A stretch of DNA of 20,251 nt, taken from contig JAHIKV010000227.1 of assembly GCA_018897395.1 (NCBI GenBank), positions 1-20,251 of the forward strand, in the 5' to 3' direction. Shown here in pieces: positions 1-8,378 of this stretch (positions are counted from its first letter, which is position 1; every line of letters starts with the position of its first letter). This DNA comes from Planctomycetota bacterium (GTDB lineage: Bacteria > Planctomycetota > Planctomycetia > Pirellulales > Thermoguttaceae). Both the position numbers and the translations under genes were made by a program. A model generated the notes under the pieces. It saw only the letters and a program-made list of their open reading frames with translations. It did no database searches and had not been told where the DNA came from.

Positions 1-20
1 GAAGGTGTCCGGGAACAATT

Positions 21-125
21 CCATTTAGCCCGCCGTGAATACCATTTAGCCCGCCGTGAATACCATTTAGCCCGCCGTGAATACCATTTAGCCCGCCGTG
101 AATACCATTTAGCCCGCCGTGAATA
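21..125. repeat. Five exact tandem copies of a 21-bp half-hairpin unit
   Basis: Five identical 21-bp units lie head to tail at 21-41, 42-62, 63-83, 84-104 and 105-125. Each unit is CC + the tag ATTTAG + the stem arm CCCGCCGTG + the loop AATA. Only the last unit is followed by the complementary arm CACGGCGGG (126-134), so only that one can fold as the hairpin of the double-hairpin element at 107-190. The array is therefore an expansion of the left half of that element. There are no spacers between units, so it is not a CRISPR array. No open reading frame uses it. Confidence 0.97.
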
Positions 126-190
126 CACGGCGGGGAAGAGTGGTTGGACGCACCGGACCGTGCCCCGGGTGTATTCACCCGGGGCTAAAT
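107..190. repeat. REP/BIME-like double-hairpin element, family A copy 1
   Basis: The outer ends ATTTAGC (107-113) and GCTAAAT (184-190) are inverted repeats. Inside are two perfect hairpins: CCCGCCGTG/CACGGCGGG with loop AATA (113-134), and GCCCCGGGTG/CACCCGGGGC with loop TATT (162-185). Read on opposite strands, both hairpins have the form tag TTTAGC, GC stem, loop AATA, so the element is two REP units facing each other. A further near-perfect 12-bp inverted repeat flanks it (4-15 GGTGTCCGGGAA and 210-221 TTCCCGGATACC, one mismatch), suggesting a mobile unit of about 218 bp. The rest of 1-301 shows no gene. Confidence 0.9.
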
Positions 191-301
191 AGCTGTTTTT
201 GCGGGTCAATTCCCGGATACCCTCATTTCTTCCGGCGGATACTACGGCTATCATTGTAGGCAACGGCAGGGACATCAAAACCGCCGACGGGAGCCGCACC
301 G

Positions 302-697
302 GTGAATCCTCGCAAACGTCGCCGTTTCGACGAGCAGTTCGAGTGGGTCTTGGAGCGAATGCCGCCGTTGGTCCACGAGTTGATCGAGCGGGTGCCGTTG
401 CACGTCGAGGATTATCCCTCGGCGGAGGTGATGGAACGGACCGGAGTCCGGTACATCGACAGCCTTTGCGGACTATACACCGGCATACCGATCGGAGACA
501 AGAGCGTCTGGCACTCGGGCGTGATGCCCGACGTGGTCACCATCTACCGCGAGGGAATTCTATCGGTCGCCGCCGACCGCACGGGCCGCATCGCCACCGA
601 ACGGCTGAGGGAAGAAATCCGCATAACGATCCTCCACGAGTTGGCCCATCATCACGGGCTGAACGAGGACGATTTACAAAAACTGGGATACGGATAG
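302..697 (+). CDS. Zincin-like metallopeptidase family protein (PF06262/DUF1025 type)
   Basis: This is a 131-residue protein with the zinc-binding HExxH motif near its C-terminus (HELAHHHGLNEDDL; H112, E113, H116), followed by acidic residues typical of the small predicted metallopeptidases of the PF06262/DUF1025 group. The length fits that family. There is no signal peptide or membrane segment, so it is probably cytoplasmic; substrates of the family are not established. The start is a GTG at 302 with GGGAG about 8 nt upstream; the N-terminus is rich in Arg/Lys. birA starts 9 bp after its stop, so the two are probably co-transcribed. The family call rests on the motif and length; proteolytic activity is inferred. 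Confidence 0.8.
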   Translation: MNPRKRRRFDEQFEWVLERMPPLVHELIERVPLHVEDYPSAEVMERTGVRYIDSLCGLYTGIPIGDKSVWHSGVMPDVVTIYREGILSVAADRTGRIATERLREEIRITILHELAHHHGLNEDDLQKLGYG

Positions 698-706
698 GAC
701 CGCACG

Positions 707-1552
707 ATGATCGACGTTGTCCGAATACTCCGCGAGACGTTCGTCGCCCGGGCGGAACACCATCCCACGCTCGGCTCGACCAACGATCGCGCGGCCCAAT
801 GCGCGGCGCAGGGCGTCAAGGAGCTGCCGCTGTTGATCGTTGTCGACGAACAGACGGCCGGCCGAGGACGTGGGGCGAACCGCTGGTGGACCGGCCGGGG
901 AGCGCTGGCGATGAGCCTGTTGGTCGACGTGGAAACCGTGGCGACCGAGCGGAACTGCTCGCCGTTGGCGGCCTTGGCCGCGGCGGTGGCCGTGGCCGAC
1001 GCGGTCGCCCCGCTGCTGCCAAACCACACGGTCGGCCTCAATTGGCCGAACGACGTGATGGCGTGCGAGAAAAAGGTGTCAGGAACCTTTTGTGCGAAGC
1101 GCCCTATGGGCCAATCCGGAAAACGGTTCCTGACACCTTTTTCTCGCCGGAAGCTGGCCGGCATTCTCATCGAGGTGCTGACCGACCGACGGCACGTAAT
1201 CGGCATCGGCCTGAACGCGAACAACACCCTGGCCGATGCGCCGGCCGAGTTGCAATCCACCGCCGGCACGATCCGCGATCTATCGGGCAAGACGCACGAC
1301 CGGACCGACATTCTGGTCGATCTGTTGAAACGCCTGGAGCAAGCGTTTTCCGAACTGCGGCAAGAGCCGGCCAACATCGCCGCTCGCGCCGACGCACTGT
1401 GCCTGCAACGCGGCCGGACCCTGACGCTCCAGCTCGGCGACCGCCGCGCGACGGGCCGCTGCCGGGGAATCGCTCACGACGGAGCGCTGCTGCTGGAAAC
1501 ATCGGTGGGCGTGGAAGCGTTCTATTCCGGCTGTGTAAATGATTCCATTTAG
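707..1552 (+). CDS. birA: Biotin--[acetyl-CoA-carboxylase] ligase (BirA), with in-frame repeat insertion
   Basis: This 281-residue enzyme would join biotin to the biotin carrier subunit of carboxylases through biotinyl-AMP. Visible family motifs are STND near residue 24, the biotinyl-AMP loop GRGRGANRWW, the WPND motif near residue 114, KLAGIL with the catalytic-type lysine K149, and HVIGIGLNANN. A short C-terminal SH3-like domain follows (RGRTLTLQLGDRRATG region). There is no N-terminal DNA-binding domain, so it is a monofunctional ligase rather than a BirA repressor. Residues 121-146 have no counterpart in the family: they are translated from a palindromic element that sits in the turn between WPND and KLAGIL. 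The ATG at 707 has an AGGA Shine-Dalgarno 7 nt upstream. The stop TAG (1550-1552) lies inside another repeat element. Function may be preserved, since every motif is intact. Confidence 0.93.
   Translation: MIDVVRILRETFVARAEHHPTLGSTNDRAAQCAAQGVKELPLLIVVDEQTAGRGRGANRWWTGRGALAMSLLVDVETVATERNCSPLAALAAAVAVADAVAPLLPNHTVGLNWPNDVMACEKKVSGTFCAKRPMGQSGKRFLTPFSRRKLAGILIEVLTDRRHVIGIGLNANNTLADAPAELQSTAGTIRDLSGKTHDRTDILVDLLKRLEQAFSELRQEPANIAARADALCLQRGRTLTLQLGDRRATGRCRGIAHDGALLLETSVGVEAFYSGCVNDSI
1067..1145. repeat. Palindromic element inserted in frame inside birA
   Basis: Perfect 21-bp inverted repeats at 1067-1087 and 1125-1145 share the core GGTGTCAGGAACC / GGTTCCTGACACC. They enclose a 37-bp centre that contains a small inner hairpin (GCCC TAT GGGC, 1101-1111). 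Removing 78 bp (1068-1145) joins TGC-G to GC-CGG and restores the expected BirA sequence ACGRKLAGIL, so the insertion adds exactly 26 sense codons. The ends resemble those flanking the family A element at window start (GGTGTCCGGGAA). It carries no gene of its own. Confidence 0.93.
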
Positions 1553-1630
1553 CCGGCCGTGAATACGCGGCGGGGAGAGGCGGTTGAACGCACCACACCG
1601 TACCCCGGGTGTATTCACCCGGGGGAAAAT
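1547..1630. repeat. REP/BIME-like double-hairpin element, family A copy 2
   Basis: This has the same architecture as 107-190, with some drift. The left hairpin is degenerate (CCGGCCGTG AATA CGCGGCGGG), the right hairpin CCCCGGGTG TATT CACCCGGGG is intact (1603-1624), and the right end has decayed from GCTAAAT to GGAAAAT. The spacer GAGAGGCGGTTGAACGC matches copies 1 and 4 closely, and the roughly 30 bp to the right (through 1660) resemble the right flank of copy 1. The birA stop codon TAG is part of its left tag. Confidence 0.88.
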
Positions 1631-1681
1631 AATGTGGTTTCGCGGTCCAATTCCGAGACGCCCTTGGTTATCCGCTTTCAG

Positions 1682-1764
<83 letters not shown>

Positions 1765-1894
1765 ATGTTTTATTGCATCTGCATTCAAGATACTTAATAT
1801 GACAAACTCATGCCCGGCCGGCAACGGGTCTTCTTCCCGAAAAATGTTCAATTACCGAACCGACGACTTCGGGTATGGCACGTGTGCAAGGAAA

Positions 1895-1974
1895 GTAGGG
1901 TGGGTCAAGCGAAGCGCAGCCCCACCAACAGCGGAAAAACATGGTGGGGCTGCGCTTCGCTTGACCCACCCTAC
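1895..1974. repeat. Perfect 33-bp inverted repeat at the kinase 3' end
   Basis: Arms 1895-1927 and 1942-1974 are exact reverse complements. They begin GTAGGGTGGGTCAAGCGAAG and are separated by 14 bp. The stop codon of the kinase gene (TAG, minus strand, 1971-1973) lies inside the right arm. As RNA this would form a very stable hairpin between the kinase message and the downstream tRNA. There is no U-run after it, so it is not a classical intrinsic terminator, although it could protect the 3' end or impede readthrough. Its resemblance to a dispersed repeat seen in many bacterial genomes is from memory, not from a search. Confidence 0.95.
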
Positions 1975-4900
1975 GCCGGTTGCCTCGCCGCGGCGTCCTG
2001 TACGACTTTATACAATTCCTCGGGCTTGATCGGCTTCGTGATGAAGTCGTCCATGCCCGATTGTAGGCAGCGCTGGCGAAAACCCTTCATGGCGTGAGCG
2101 GTCATGGCGATGATTGGGACGTGGCCGCCGCTGGTTAGTTCCCTCTCGCGGATCGCCACGGTGGCTTCCATGCCGTCCATTTCCGGCATCTCCAGGTCCA
2201 TGAGCACGACGTCGAAGGTTTGCCGCTCCAGCGCGTCGAGCGCTTCTCGGCCGTTGTTGGCGACCTCGACGCCGTGCCCTTGCATTTCGAGCAGTCCGAC
2301 CGCGACCTCTTGATTCACCAATCCATCTTCCGCCAGCAGGATATGGAGCCGACGGACGTTCCGTGCGGCCTCGTCGCCGGTGGACGCTTTTTGGCGGCCG
2401 CCGCCGAGAAGCGACGCCGCGGCGTCGATCAATTCCGAGCACTTGGCCGGCTTAGTCAGGAACTGTATGCCCGGCAAACGGCGGTAATGATCCGGCATTC
2501 CGGCTTGACCGGCGGAAACCAAGACAACGACCGCGCACTCGGCTTGGGTTTGATCTTCGTGGATTCGGTCGATTAGCGGCCAACAATTCCCTCCGTGCGC
2601 GTCGGCGTCGATGACCGCCAGGCGGTAGGGCGTGCCCGCCGACGCGGCGCGGTCTAATTCCGCCAGGGCCGCGTCCGCGTCGGCAACGGCGGTCGGACGC
2701 ATTGCGTGCCGGGTCAACGACTCTTCGTATATCGACCGGCGCCGCGGATGATCGGCGACGAGCAAGACGGGCAACGCTTCGAGCTTGGGCGGCAGCACAG
2801 GCGCGGTGGACTCCTCGTCGCCGGCCGCGTCGAACTCGGCCGTGAAATGGAACGTGCTTCCTTTGCCCAGTTCGCTTTCCACCCGGATTTTCCCGTGCAT
2901 CAAGTCGACCAGCTTCGCGGAGATCGCCAGTCCCAACCCGGTGCCGCCGAAGCGCCGCGTGGTCGAACGGTCGACCTGGCTGAACGACTCGAACAGGCAA
3001 TCCAGTTTGTCGGCCGGGATGCCGATTCCCGTGTCCTGAACCGCGCAGTGTAGACGCACGGTTTGCTCGGTCCGCTCTTCCAGCCAGACGTTTGCGTAAA
3101 CCTCGCCGTGCTCGGTGAACTTGACGGCATTTCCGAGCAGATTGACCATGATTTGTCGTACTCGGCCCGGGTCTCCGGCCAAAATCTCGGGCACATCGGG
3201 CGCCACGCGGAAAAAGAGATCGACGCCTTTTTCGGCGGCGCGGATGGTGAGCAACTGGGCCGAATCTCCCACGACTTCCCGAACGTCGAAGGGGATGCTT
3301 TCCAGCTCCATCCGGCCCGCCTCGATCTTGGAGAAGTCGAGGATGTCGTTGATCAGGTTCAGCAGGCAATCGGCCGAGAGCTTGACGACGTTGAGATAGC
3401 GTTGCTGTTCGGGTGTAAGAGAGGTCGCCATTGCCAGTTCCGCCATTCCCACGATGCCGTTCATGGGTGTGCGGATTTCATGGCTCATCATGGCGAGGAA
3501 ATTGCTCTTGGCCACATTGGCCGCTTCCGCCGCCTCCTTGGCCACTCGCAATTGCTCTTCGGTCCGGCGCAGGTCGGTCGTCAGCAGTTCCAGTTCCCGG
3601 TTCGAGGCGGCCAGTTCGCGGGCGCGGGCCTCGGCGGCGGCGGTGCGTTCGGCGACCCTCGCTTCCAAGGTTTCGTTTAGATGTTGGAGTTGCTGGAAGC
3701 CTTCGGCGTTTTCCAGTGCGGCTCCGGCGATGGTCGCAATGAAATCGGCCAGCCGTTCCTCGTCGGGGCCGAACAAGCCGTGAACTTGTTCGTGGGCGAC
3801 GTACAAACAAACGACGGCGCGGCCGCGGACGAGCACCGGCACGCAAAGAGCGGAGCGGTCTTCGTGCGCGGTCGTGGCGCTGGTGTTTTCCTCGCCGGCC
3901 GGCTCGGCGTATGTAATGGCCCTGCCCGCTTCCAACGCCTCGCGCAGCCGCGCGACGCGGAACCCTTCCACGGCCGTCCCGGAAATGGGCCGAAACTTCT
4001 CCTCGCCGTTTTCCCGGACGATCTCCAGCACCGAACAGTGCTCCACGCGGAGCAGACGTATCGCGGCGGCGGAGGCTTCCTTGTAGATGGCGTCCGGGAA
4101 GAGAGCGGAAGCGATCGTGCGGCCCGCGTCCAATACCGTGTCGAACCGGTCGGCCAAGGAAAGGGTAGCCGGTTCGGACGGGCCTGACTTATCGGGGCTT
4201 GTGATTTCCGCGGGAATGGTCATCTTTTGAAGCATCGCTTCAGCCTCGCGGACCTGTTCGTCGGCCTCCGCCCAACCGAGTTCCCGGCCCAATTTTCCGC
4301 GGACCAAGAGGGTCTGTGCGTATTCAAACCGTGCGTGTTGGCGATCGGCGACGGCCAGGCTTTCGTCCAACAATTGTCGGACGCGGCGCGTCTTGCCCCG
4401 CATTGCCCGGATCAAGGCCAGCTCTCGCAACGCGTGGGGAAGCTCGTTCTGTAGTCGCCGAGCGATGTGGACCGCCCGGCGGGCCACTGCTTCGGCGCGC
4501 GTCAGCAAGAGTTCGCGCTTGGCCGGGACCACGCTTGTGTCGGTTTCCGCCTGGCGGCGCAGGGCCGTGGCCAGCCATGCCAGGTTGGGCGCGACATAGG
4601 TGTTCAGCGGACCTATTGGCTTGCCGTCGCCCACCACCTGCTCGAAGACGGCCACCGCCCTCTCATGCTGGCCGGATTCCGTCAATTGGACCCCCTGAGC
4701 CAGCAGAACCTGGGCCTTGGTTTGGCCATCCGGTCGTTGACGATTGACCTCTTGCGCGAGGATATCCTCCGGCACCATGCCTCTGGTGGCCAACGCCCAG
4801 ATGTCAAGGCTAATGCTGGATGCCTGTTCGTCGCCCAGGTCCAGCCCGGATTTGTGCATGCGTTGGGCCACTTGGACGGCCCCTTGCATGTCGCCCAGGC

Positions 4901-7900
4901 GGTAGAGAGAGGCGGCGATCTGGTAGATCGCGATGTGCCACTCCCAATAGTCGCCCGTACGTTCGAGCAGGCGCATTGCCTCGCGGCACTTGTCTATGCA
5001 CTCATTGAACCGCGAGGCCGCATACAGCACACAGCCGTAGAAGCTCAGCGATTGCCCCTGGCCCCAGAGGTCGCCCAAGGAGCATCGAATGTCCAGGGAT
5101 TTTTGGGCGTAAGCGAGCCCCCGGCTATACCAGCCAACCAGAGTCATAGCCATGGCGTGCGAGGAGTAGATATGGGCCAACTCCAGGCTTGGCGCATAGC
5201 GTTCGGCGAGGTTCATGCCCACCAAGTGTGCCGAGAACGCTTGCACTTTCCCCCGCGTAAACCAGTAAGCATACGCCAGACGAATGAGTAGTTGAAGATG
5301 CAACAATTCTGGTTTCGATGGTATTTGGTTGTGCCGGCTCACGAACAAACGAGGGAACAAAGCATGAGCTACCTGGACCACCACCCCCCATAGAAGCGTG
5401 AGAACATAAAAGGCGGCTTTTTGGGGAAAGGGTTTTCCCAGCAGCCGTAATGCCTCTTGGTAGGCGAGAGCCGCATTGGCCATGTCGCCTCGCTTGAAAT
5501 CCAGTTCTCCGAGCTTGCCACGGATATCCGCCTCGGCAAACGTCCCGTCCACCAGCCCTAAGGCGGTCTGGAACACTTTCCCTGCCTCGCTATAGTGACC
5601 CCTCAACATCAGCACGTCGCCCAATCCTTTAGTGATCTCGTAGCGTGTCGCCCTGTCGGCCGAATCGGCGCCTCGCTGGGCAATCCGGTATTGTCCCTCG
5701 GCGATTTCCAACGCATACCGGGCTCGGGCCTGCTTCGCAGCCTGGAGCGCATAAGGCAAGGCCGACTCGTAGTCGCCGGCGGCGTCAAAAAGGTAGGCCA
5801 GGTCGAAAATCCGGCCGGCATCTTCCTGTTGCAGGTGGCGGGCAACGCGGAGATGCAAATCTTGGCGAGTTTTGGGCGTGACTCGAGCCAGCAGGGCGGC
5901 GCGGATCTTGTCGTGAACAAAAATGCATTCCGCTCCATTCAGCCGTATCCAGACAAGATGCCGCTCGCGGGCCGTGTCCAGCGTGGTGACGGCTTGGGAA
6001 GTGGATAGCGACAGGAACTTGGCCGCAAGATTCAGGTCGAACTCCTTGCCCAGCACGGCGCCGATCGTCAAGAGTTCCAACGTGTCTTGTGGCAACAGTT
6101 CAATTCGCCGCGACAAGAACCCAGCGGCCCGGCTGGAAGAATGCAGGTCGGCCAAGGCGAGTGGCTCGATGCGCCAGCCCGTCGGCTCGGCCAGCAGCGC
6201 CCCGGACTCCACCATCCCGCGCAACACGGCGGACGCCATGAACGGACTACCCTCGGAAAGTCCGTAGACGACCTCGACGGCCTCGGCCGGCAAGGGCCCG
6301 GCCATGGACTCCAAGAGATGCTGCATTTCCTCGGCCACCAAAAGGGCCAGCCGCAGATGGAGCGTGGGACGAATCTTGCGGAGCGGGTGTTCGGCCGCCA
6401 CTTCCTCCGAACGAAAGGCGACGATCAGCAACGTCGACGGACCTTCTCCGGCCGAATTAGCCCGCTCCCGACGCCAATGTGCGATCAGTTTGACGGTCGT
6501 CGCGTCGGCCCATTGGCAGTCATCCAGGATGATCATGGCCGGGCGATCCTCGGTGCCGAGTGCGTCGAGGAAGGCGGCCAATACCTGAATACTCCAAGTC
6601 TCGGCAAATCCTTCCGGCCCCGCAGGCGCGGACTCTCTCCACCCCAACGCCCGAGCCAGTTCGGGCAACACGGCGCCAACGGCGTCGGCGTGATCGCCCA
6701 GGCGTTCGTGCAAGGTCTCGGCGAAGGAGGGATTGGATCGAGCTTCCGCGACTACGTCTTCGACGATGCCGTGGAGCACCTGGAACGGCCGCCCTCCCAC
6801 CATTTCAAGTCCACGGCCATGCAAAACCCACATGTTCGCTTGAACGCCGCGTAAGGCGACTTCGGCCAGGAACCGCGTTTTGCCTCCGCCTGATTCGGCC
6901 TCCAAGAACACGAAGCCTGTCTGCCGGGCGGCGACCTGCCGAATCTGCTCCTCGACTTGCTCCAACTCGCCCTGGCGACCGACGAACGCAGGCTCGGTCA
7001 AGGTCGTCCGGTGATCGTGACATCCGACCACGCACGACGGCTTGGCCATGCCGCTCCGCGCCGCCTCCATGATGGAATTCAAATCCATCAGCACCGCCTC
7101 GGCGCTCTGGTAGCGGTCGCGCGGGTCCTTGTGCAACAGCCGCTGCACCAGCTCGTCCATGGCGCGGGGGACATGTTCGCCGACGTTGCGCAGCTCCGGG
7201 ACGCGGGCCGTCATGTGCCGCAGCAACGTGTCGCCCACGTTGTCGCCCGAGAACGGCGGATGGCCCGCCAGACACTCGAACAGCACGATGCCCGCCGAGT
7301 ACAGGTCCGAGGGTTCGGCGACGTCGTATTTCAGCGATCCGGCGTATTCGGGCGAACGGTAAATCGCCGCCTCGATCAACTCCTCGGCCGAAAGCTCCTC
7401 GGGACGGAAACAACCATTGACGCTGAAATCGGTCAACACGGCGCGACGCAGCGGGGATTCCGCGTCCACGATCAAGTTGGCCGGCCGAATGTCGTGGTGC
7501 AGGACGCCGTGTGAATGAAGTGCGACCAGCGCCGAGAACAAGGATTGCCCCACGGCGAGGGTATCTTGGAGATCGAGAGGCCCGTCGAGCAGGCGCCGGC
7601 GGAGCGTGACGCCGGGGATTTGGGGTCGCACGACGTAGAGGCTGTCGCCGTCCCGGCCGATGTCCAACACCCCGGCCAGCCCGGGAGACTGGAGGCCGCG
7701 CAGTATTTCTGCTTCGCGTTCGATGCGTTGCCTTGTGCCGGCGGTGAGATTGGACCAGTCCCGGCAACAGACCACGACCGAGGCGCCGTGCGTGTCCTCG
7801 GCCAGGAAATGTTCGGCGGCCCGTTCCTTCTTGAGCAGTTTAACGGCCCGGTAACGTCCGCCGATGCGTCTTTCCGAAACCGGTATCGGAAGCGGCGTCT

Positions 7901-7940
7901 CGTTTGCGGCGCGTGCGTTATTGGCGAGCGTGTCGTTCAT
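1971..7940 (-). CDS. Giant hybrid sensor: pseudokinase-AAA ATPase-TPR-GAF-histidine kinase-2 receivers
   Basis: A 1989-residue cytoplasmic signalling protein. An N-terminal Ser/Thr kinase-like domain (about 25-290) has HHDIRPAN (D150, N155), DFS instead of DFG (171-173), SPEY and DLYSAG, but no glycine loop and VVVCC where the ATP-binding lysine belongs. This suggests a pseudokinase. An AAA_16-type ATPase follows, with Walker A SGGGKTR near 350 and Walker B MIILDD. Helical TPR-like repeats span about 700-1230, with a hydrophobic stretch near 850. A GAF domain (about 1270-1420) and a coiled coil precede HisKA with SHEIRTPMNG (phosphoacceptor H1487). HATPase_c shows NLLGNAVKF, DTGIGIP and GGTGLGL. 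Two receivers come last: a divergent one (D1778, FLTKP) and a canonical one (D1915 in VLMDLEMPEMDG, TKP). The architecture resembles cyanobacterial HstK-type and fungal group X hybrid kinases. No dedicated output domain is present, so the partner is probably encoded elsewhere. The stop lies in a repeat. Confidence 0.93.
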   Translation of the reverse strand: MNDTLANNARAANETPLPIPVSERRIGGRYRAVKLLKKERAAEHFLAEDTHGASVVVCCRDWSNLTAGTRQRIEREAEILRGLQSPGLAGVLDIGRDGDSLYVVRPQIPGVTLRRRLLDGPLDLQDTLAVGQSLFSALVALHSHGVLHHDIRPANLIVDAESPLRRAVLTDFSVNGCFRPEELSAEELIEAAIYRSPEYAGSLKYDVAEPSDLYSAGIVLFECLAGHPPFSGDNVGDTLLRHMTARVPELRNVGEHVPRAMDELVQRLLHKDPRDRYQSAEAVLMDLNSIMEAARSGMAKPSCVVGCHDHRTTLTEPAFVGRQGELEQVEEQIRQVAARQTGFVFLEAESGGGKTRFLAEVALRGVQANMWVLHGRGLEMVGGRPFQVLHGIVEDVVAEARSNPSFAETLHERLGDHADAVGAVLPELARALGWRESAPAGPEGFAETWSIQVLAAFLDALGTEDRPAMIILDDCQWADATTVKLIAHWRRERANSAGEGPSTLLIVAFRSEEVAAEHPLRKIRPTLHLRLALLVAEEMQHLLESMAGPLPAEAVEVVYGLSEGSPFMASAVLRGMVESGALLAEPTGWRIEPLALADLHSSSRAAGFLSRRIELLPQDTLELLTIGAVLGKEFDLNLAAKFLSLSTSQAVTTLDTARERHLVWIRLNGAECIFVHDKIRAALLARVTPKTRQDLHLRVARHLQQEDAGRIFDLAYLFDAAGDYESALPYALQAAKQARARYALEIAEGQYRIAQRGADSADRATRYEITKGLGDVLMLRGHYSEAGKVFQTALGLVDGTFAEADIRGKLGELDFKRGDMANAALAYQEALRLLGKPFPQKAAFYVLTLLWGVVVQVAHALFPRLFVSRHNQIPSKPELLHLQLLIRLAYAYWFTRGKVQAFSAHLVGMNLAERYAPSLELAHIYSSHAMAMTLVGWYSRGLAYAQKSLDIRCSLGDLWGQGQSLSFYGCVLYAASRFNECIDKCREAMRLLERTGDYWEWHIAIYQIAASLYRLGDMQGAVQVAQRMHKSGLDLGDEQASSISLDIWALATRGMVPEDILAQEVNRQRPDGQTKAQVLLAQGVQLTESGQHERAVAVFEQVVGDGKPIGPLNTYVAPNLAWLATALRRQAETDTSVVPAKRELLLTRAEAVARRAVHIARRLQNELPHALRELALIRAMRGKTRRVRQLLDESLAVADRQHARFEYAQTLLVRGKLGRELGWAEADEQVREAEAMLQKMTIPAEITSPDKSGPSEPATLSLADRFDTVLDAGRTIASALFPDAIYKEASAAAIRLLRVEHCSVLEIVRENGEEKFRPISGTAVEGFRVARLREALEAGRAITYAEPAGEENTSATTAHEDRSALCVPVLVRGRAVVCLYVAHEQVHGLFGPDEERLADFIATIAGAALENAEGFQQLQHLNETLEARVAERTAAAEARARELAASNRELELLTTDLRRTEEQLRVAKEAAEAANVAKSNFLAMMSHEIRTPMNGIVGMAELAMATSLTPEQQRYLNVVKLSADCLLNLINDILDFSKIEAGRMELESIPFDVREVVGDSAQLLTIRAAEKGVDLFFRVAPDVPEILAGDPGRVRQIMVNLLGNAVKFTEHGEVYANVWLEERTEQTVRLHCAVQDTGIGIPADKLDCLFESFSQVDRSTTRRFGGTGLGLAISAKLVDLMHGKIRVESELGKGSTFHFTAEFDAAGDEESTAPVLPPKLEALPVLLVADHPRRRSIYEESLTRHAMRPTAVADADAALAELDRAASAGTPYRLAVIDADAHGGNCWPLIDRIHEDQTQAECAVVVLVSAGQAGMPDHYRRLPGIQFLTKPAKCSELIDAAASLLGGGRQKASTGDEAARNVRRLHILLAEDGLVNQEVAVGLLEMQGHGVEVANNGREALDALERQTFDVVLMDLEMPEMDGMEATVAIRERELTSGGHVPIIAMTAHAMKGFRQRCLQSGMDDFITKPIKPEELYKVVQDAAARQPA

Positions 7941-7952
7941 CTGCTTGCGATG

Positions 7953-8003
7953 GTTGATCGGCGGTCTCGACGAACCTGTCGCGCGTGGGACGGCCCGATC
8001 AAC
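7953..8003. promoter_or_regulatory. Inverted repeat GTTGATCGG/CCGATCAAC upstream of the kinase
   Basis: Two exact 9-bp arms, 7953-7961 and 7995-8003, are separated by 33 bp and begin 12 bp upstream of the kinase start codon at 7940. Spacing and position would suit a protein-binding operator or a leader RNA stem. The match could be chance, and no regulator gene lies beside it. Confidence 0.25.
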
Positions 8004-8088
8004 GAGCGCAGCCCTGGCGATCGGAGGGCTTCCCGCAAGAGGACGTTTTCCCGGCCGGATAGCTTAAAGCGTGTCCTGAAAAAAGTTC

Positions 8089-8170
8089 ATTTAGCCCGCC
8101 GTGAATACACGGCGGGCCGGGTTGAACATGGAAAACCGCTTGCCCCGGGTGTATTCACCCGGGGCTAAAT
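8089..8170. repeat. REP/BIME-like double-hairpin element, family A copy 3
   Basis: The ends ATTTAGC (8089-8095) and GCTAAAT (8164-8170) flank two intact hairpins, CCCGCCGTG AATA CACGGCGGG and GCCCCGGGTG TATT CACCCGGGGC. The spacer differs from the other copies. An outer perfect inverted repeat, AGCGTGTCC (8068-8076) and GGACACGCT (8189-8197), encloses the element, giving a unit of about 130 bp. It lies in non-coding DNA between two minus-strand genes. Confidence 0.92.
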
Positions 8171-8378
8171 GCGATTGTCTCTATTTACGGACACGCTCTT
8201 AGACAACGGTCGAAACCTTACAGGAAATCCTAGCTTTTTACCCGGCCCGCACACCCGACAAAGCAGGGGAATTGCCGGAGGAATGAGGAGTTTCCGCGGC
8301 GGCGACGGTATTAGTGAATGTGCCCGTCGACATGGGAGCACGGCCGAATCGCTATTTCCGGCGGAATCCGCACGGTCC

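Larger units (their letters stand above)
7941..8378. other. Intergenic region between kinase and methyltransferase
   Basis: These 438 bp contain no convincing gene. They hold a 9-bp inverted repeat close to the kinase start, the family A element at 8089-8170, and beyond it about 180 bp (8198-8378) in which nothing was recognised. The kinase start codon has only a weak ribosome binding site (GCAAGCAG directly upstream), and no clear sigma-70 promoter was seen. Confidence 0.6.

Noticed and set aside
21..125. Possible CRISPR array
   Set aside because: The units are contiguous without spacers, only 21 bp long, and are half of a neighbouring hairpin element.
199..1542. Long open frame overlapping the metallopeptidase and birA
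   Set aside because: Arg/Gly/His-rich translation without any motif, in another frame over two well-supported genes; typical of GC-rich DNA.
1895..1974. Classical intrinsic terminator
   Set aside because: The stem is very strong, but no U-run follows on either strand.
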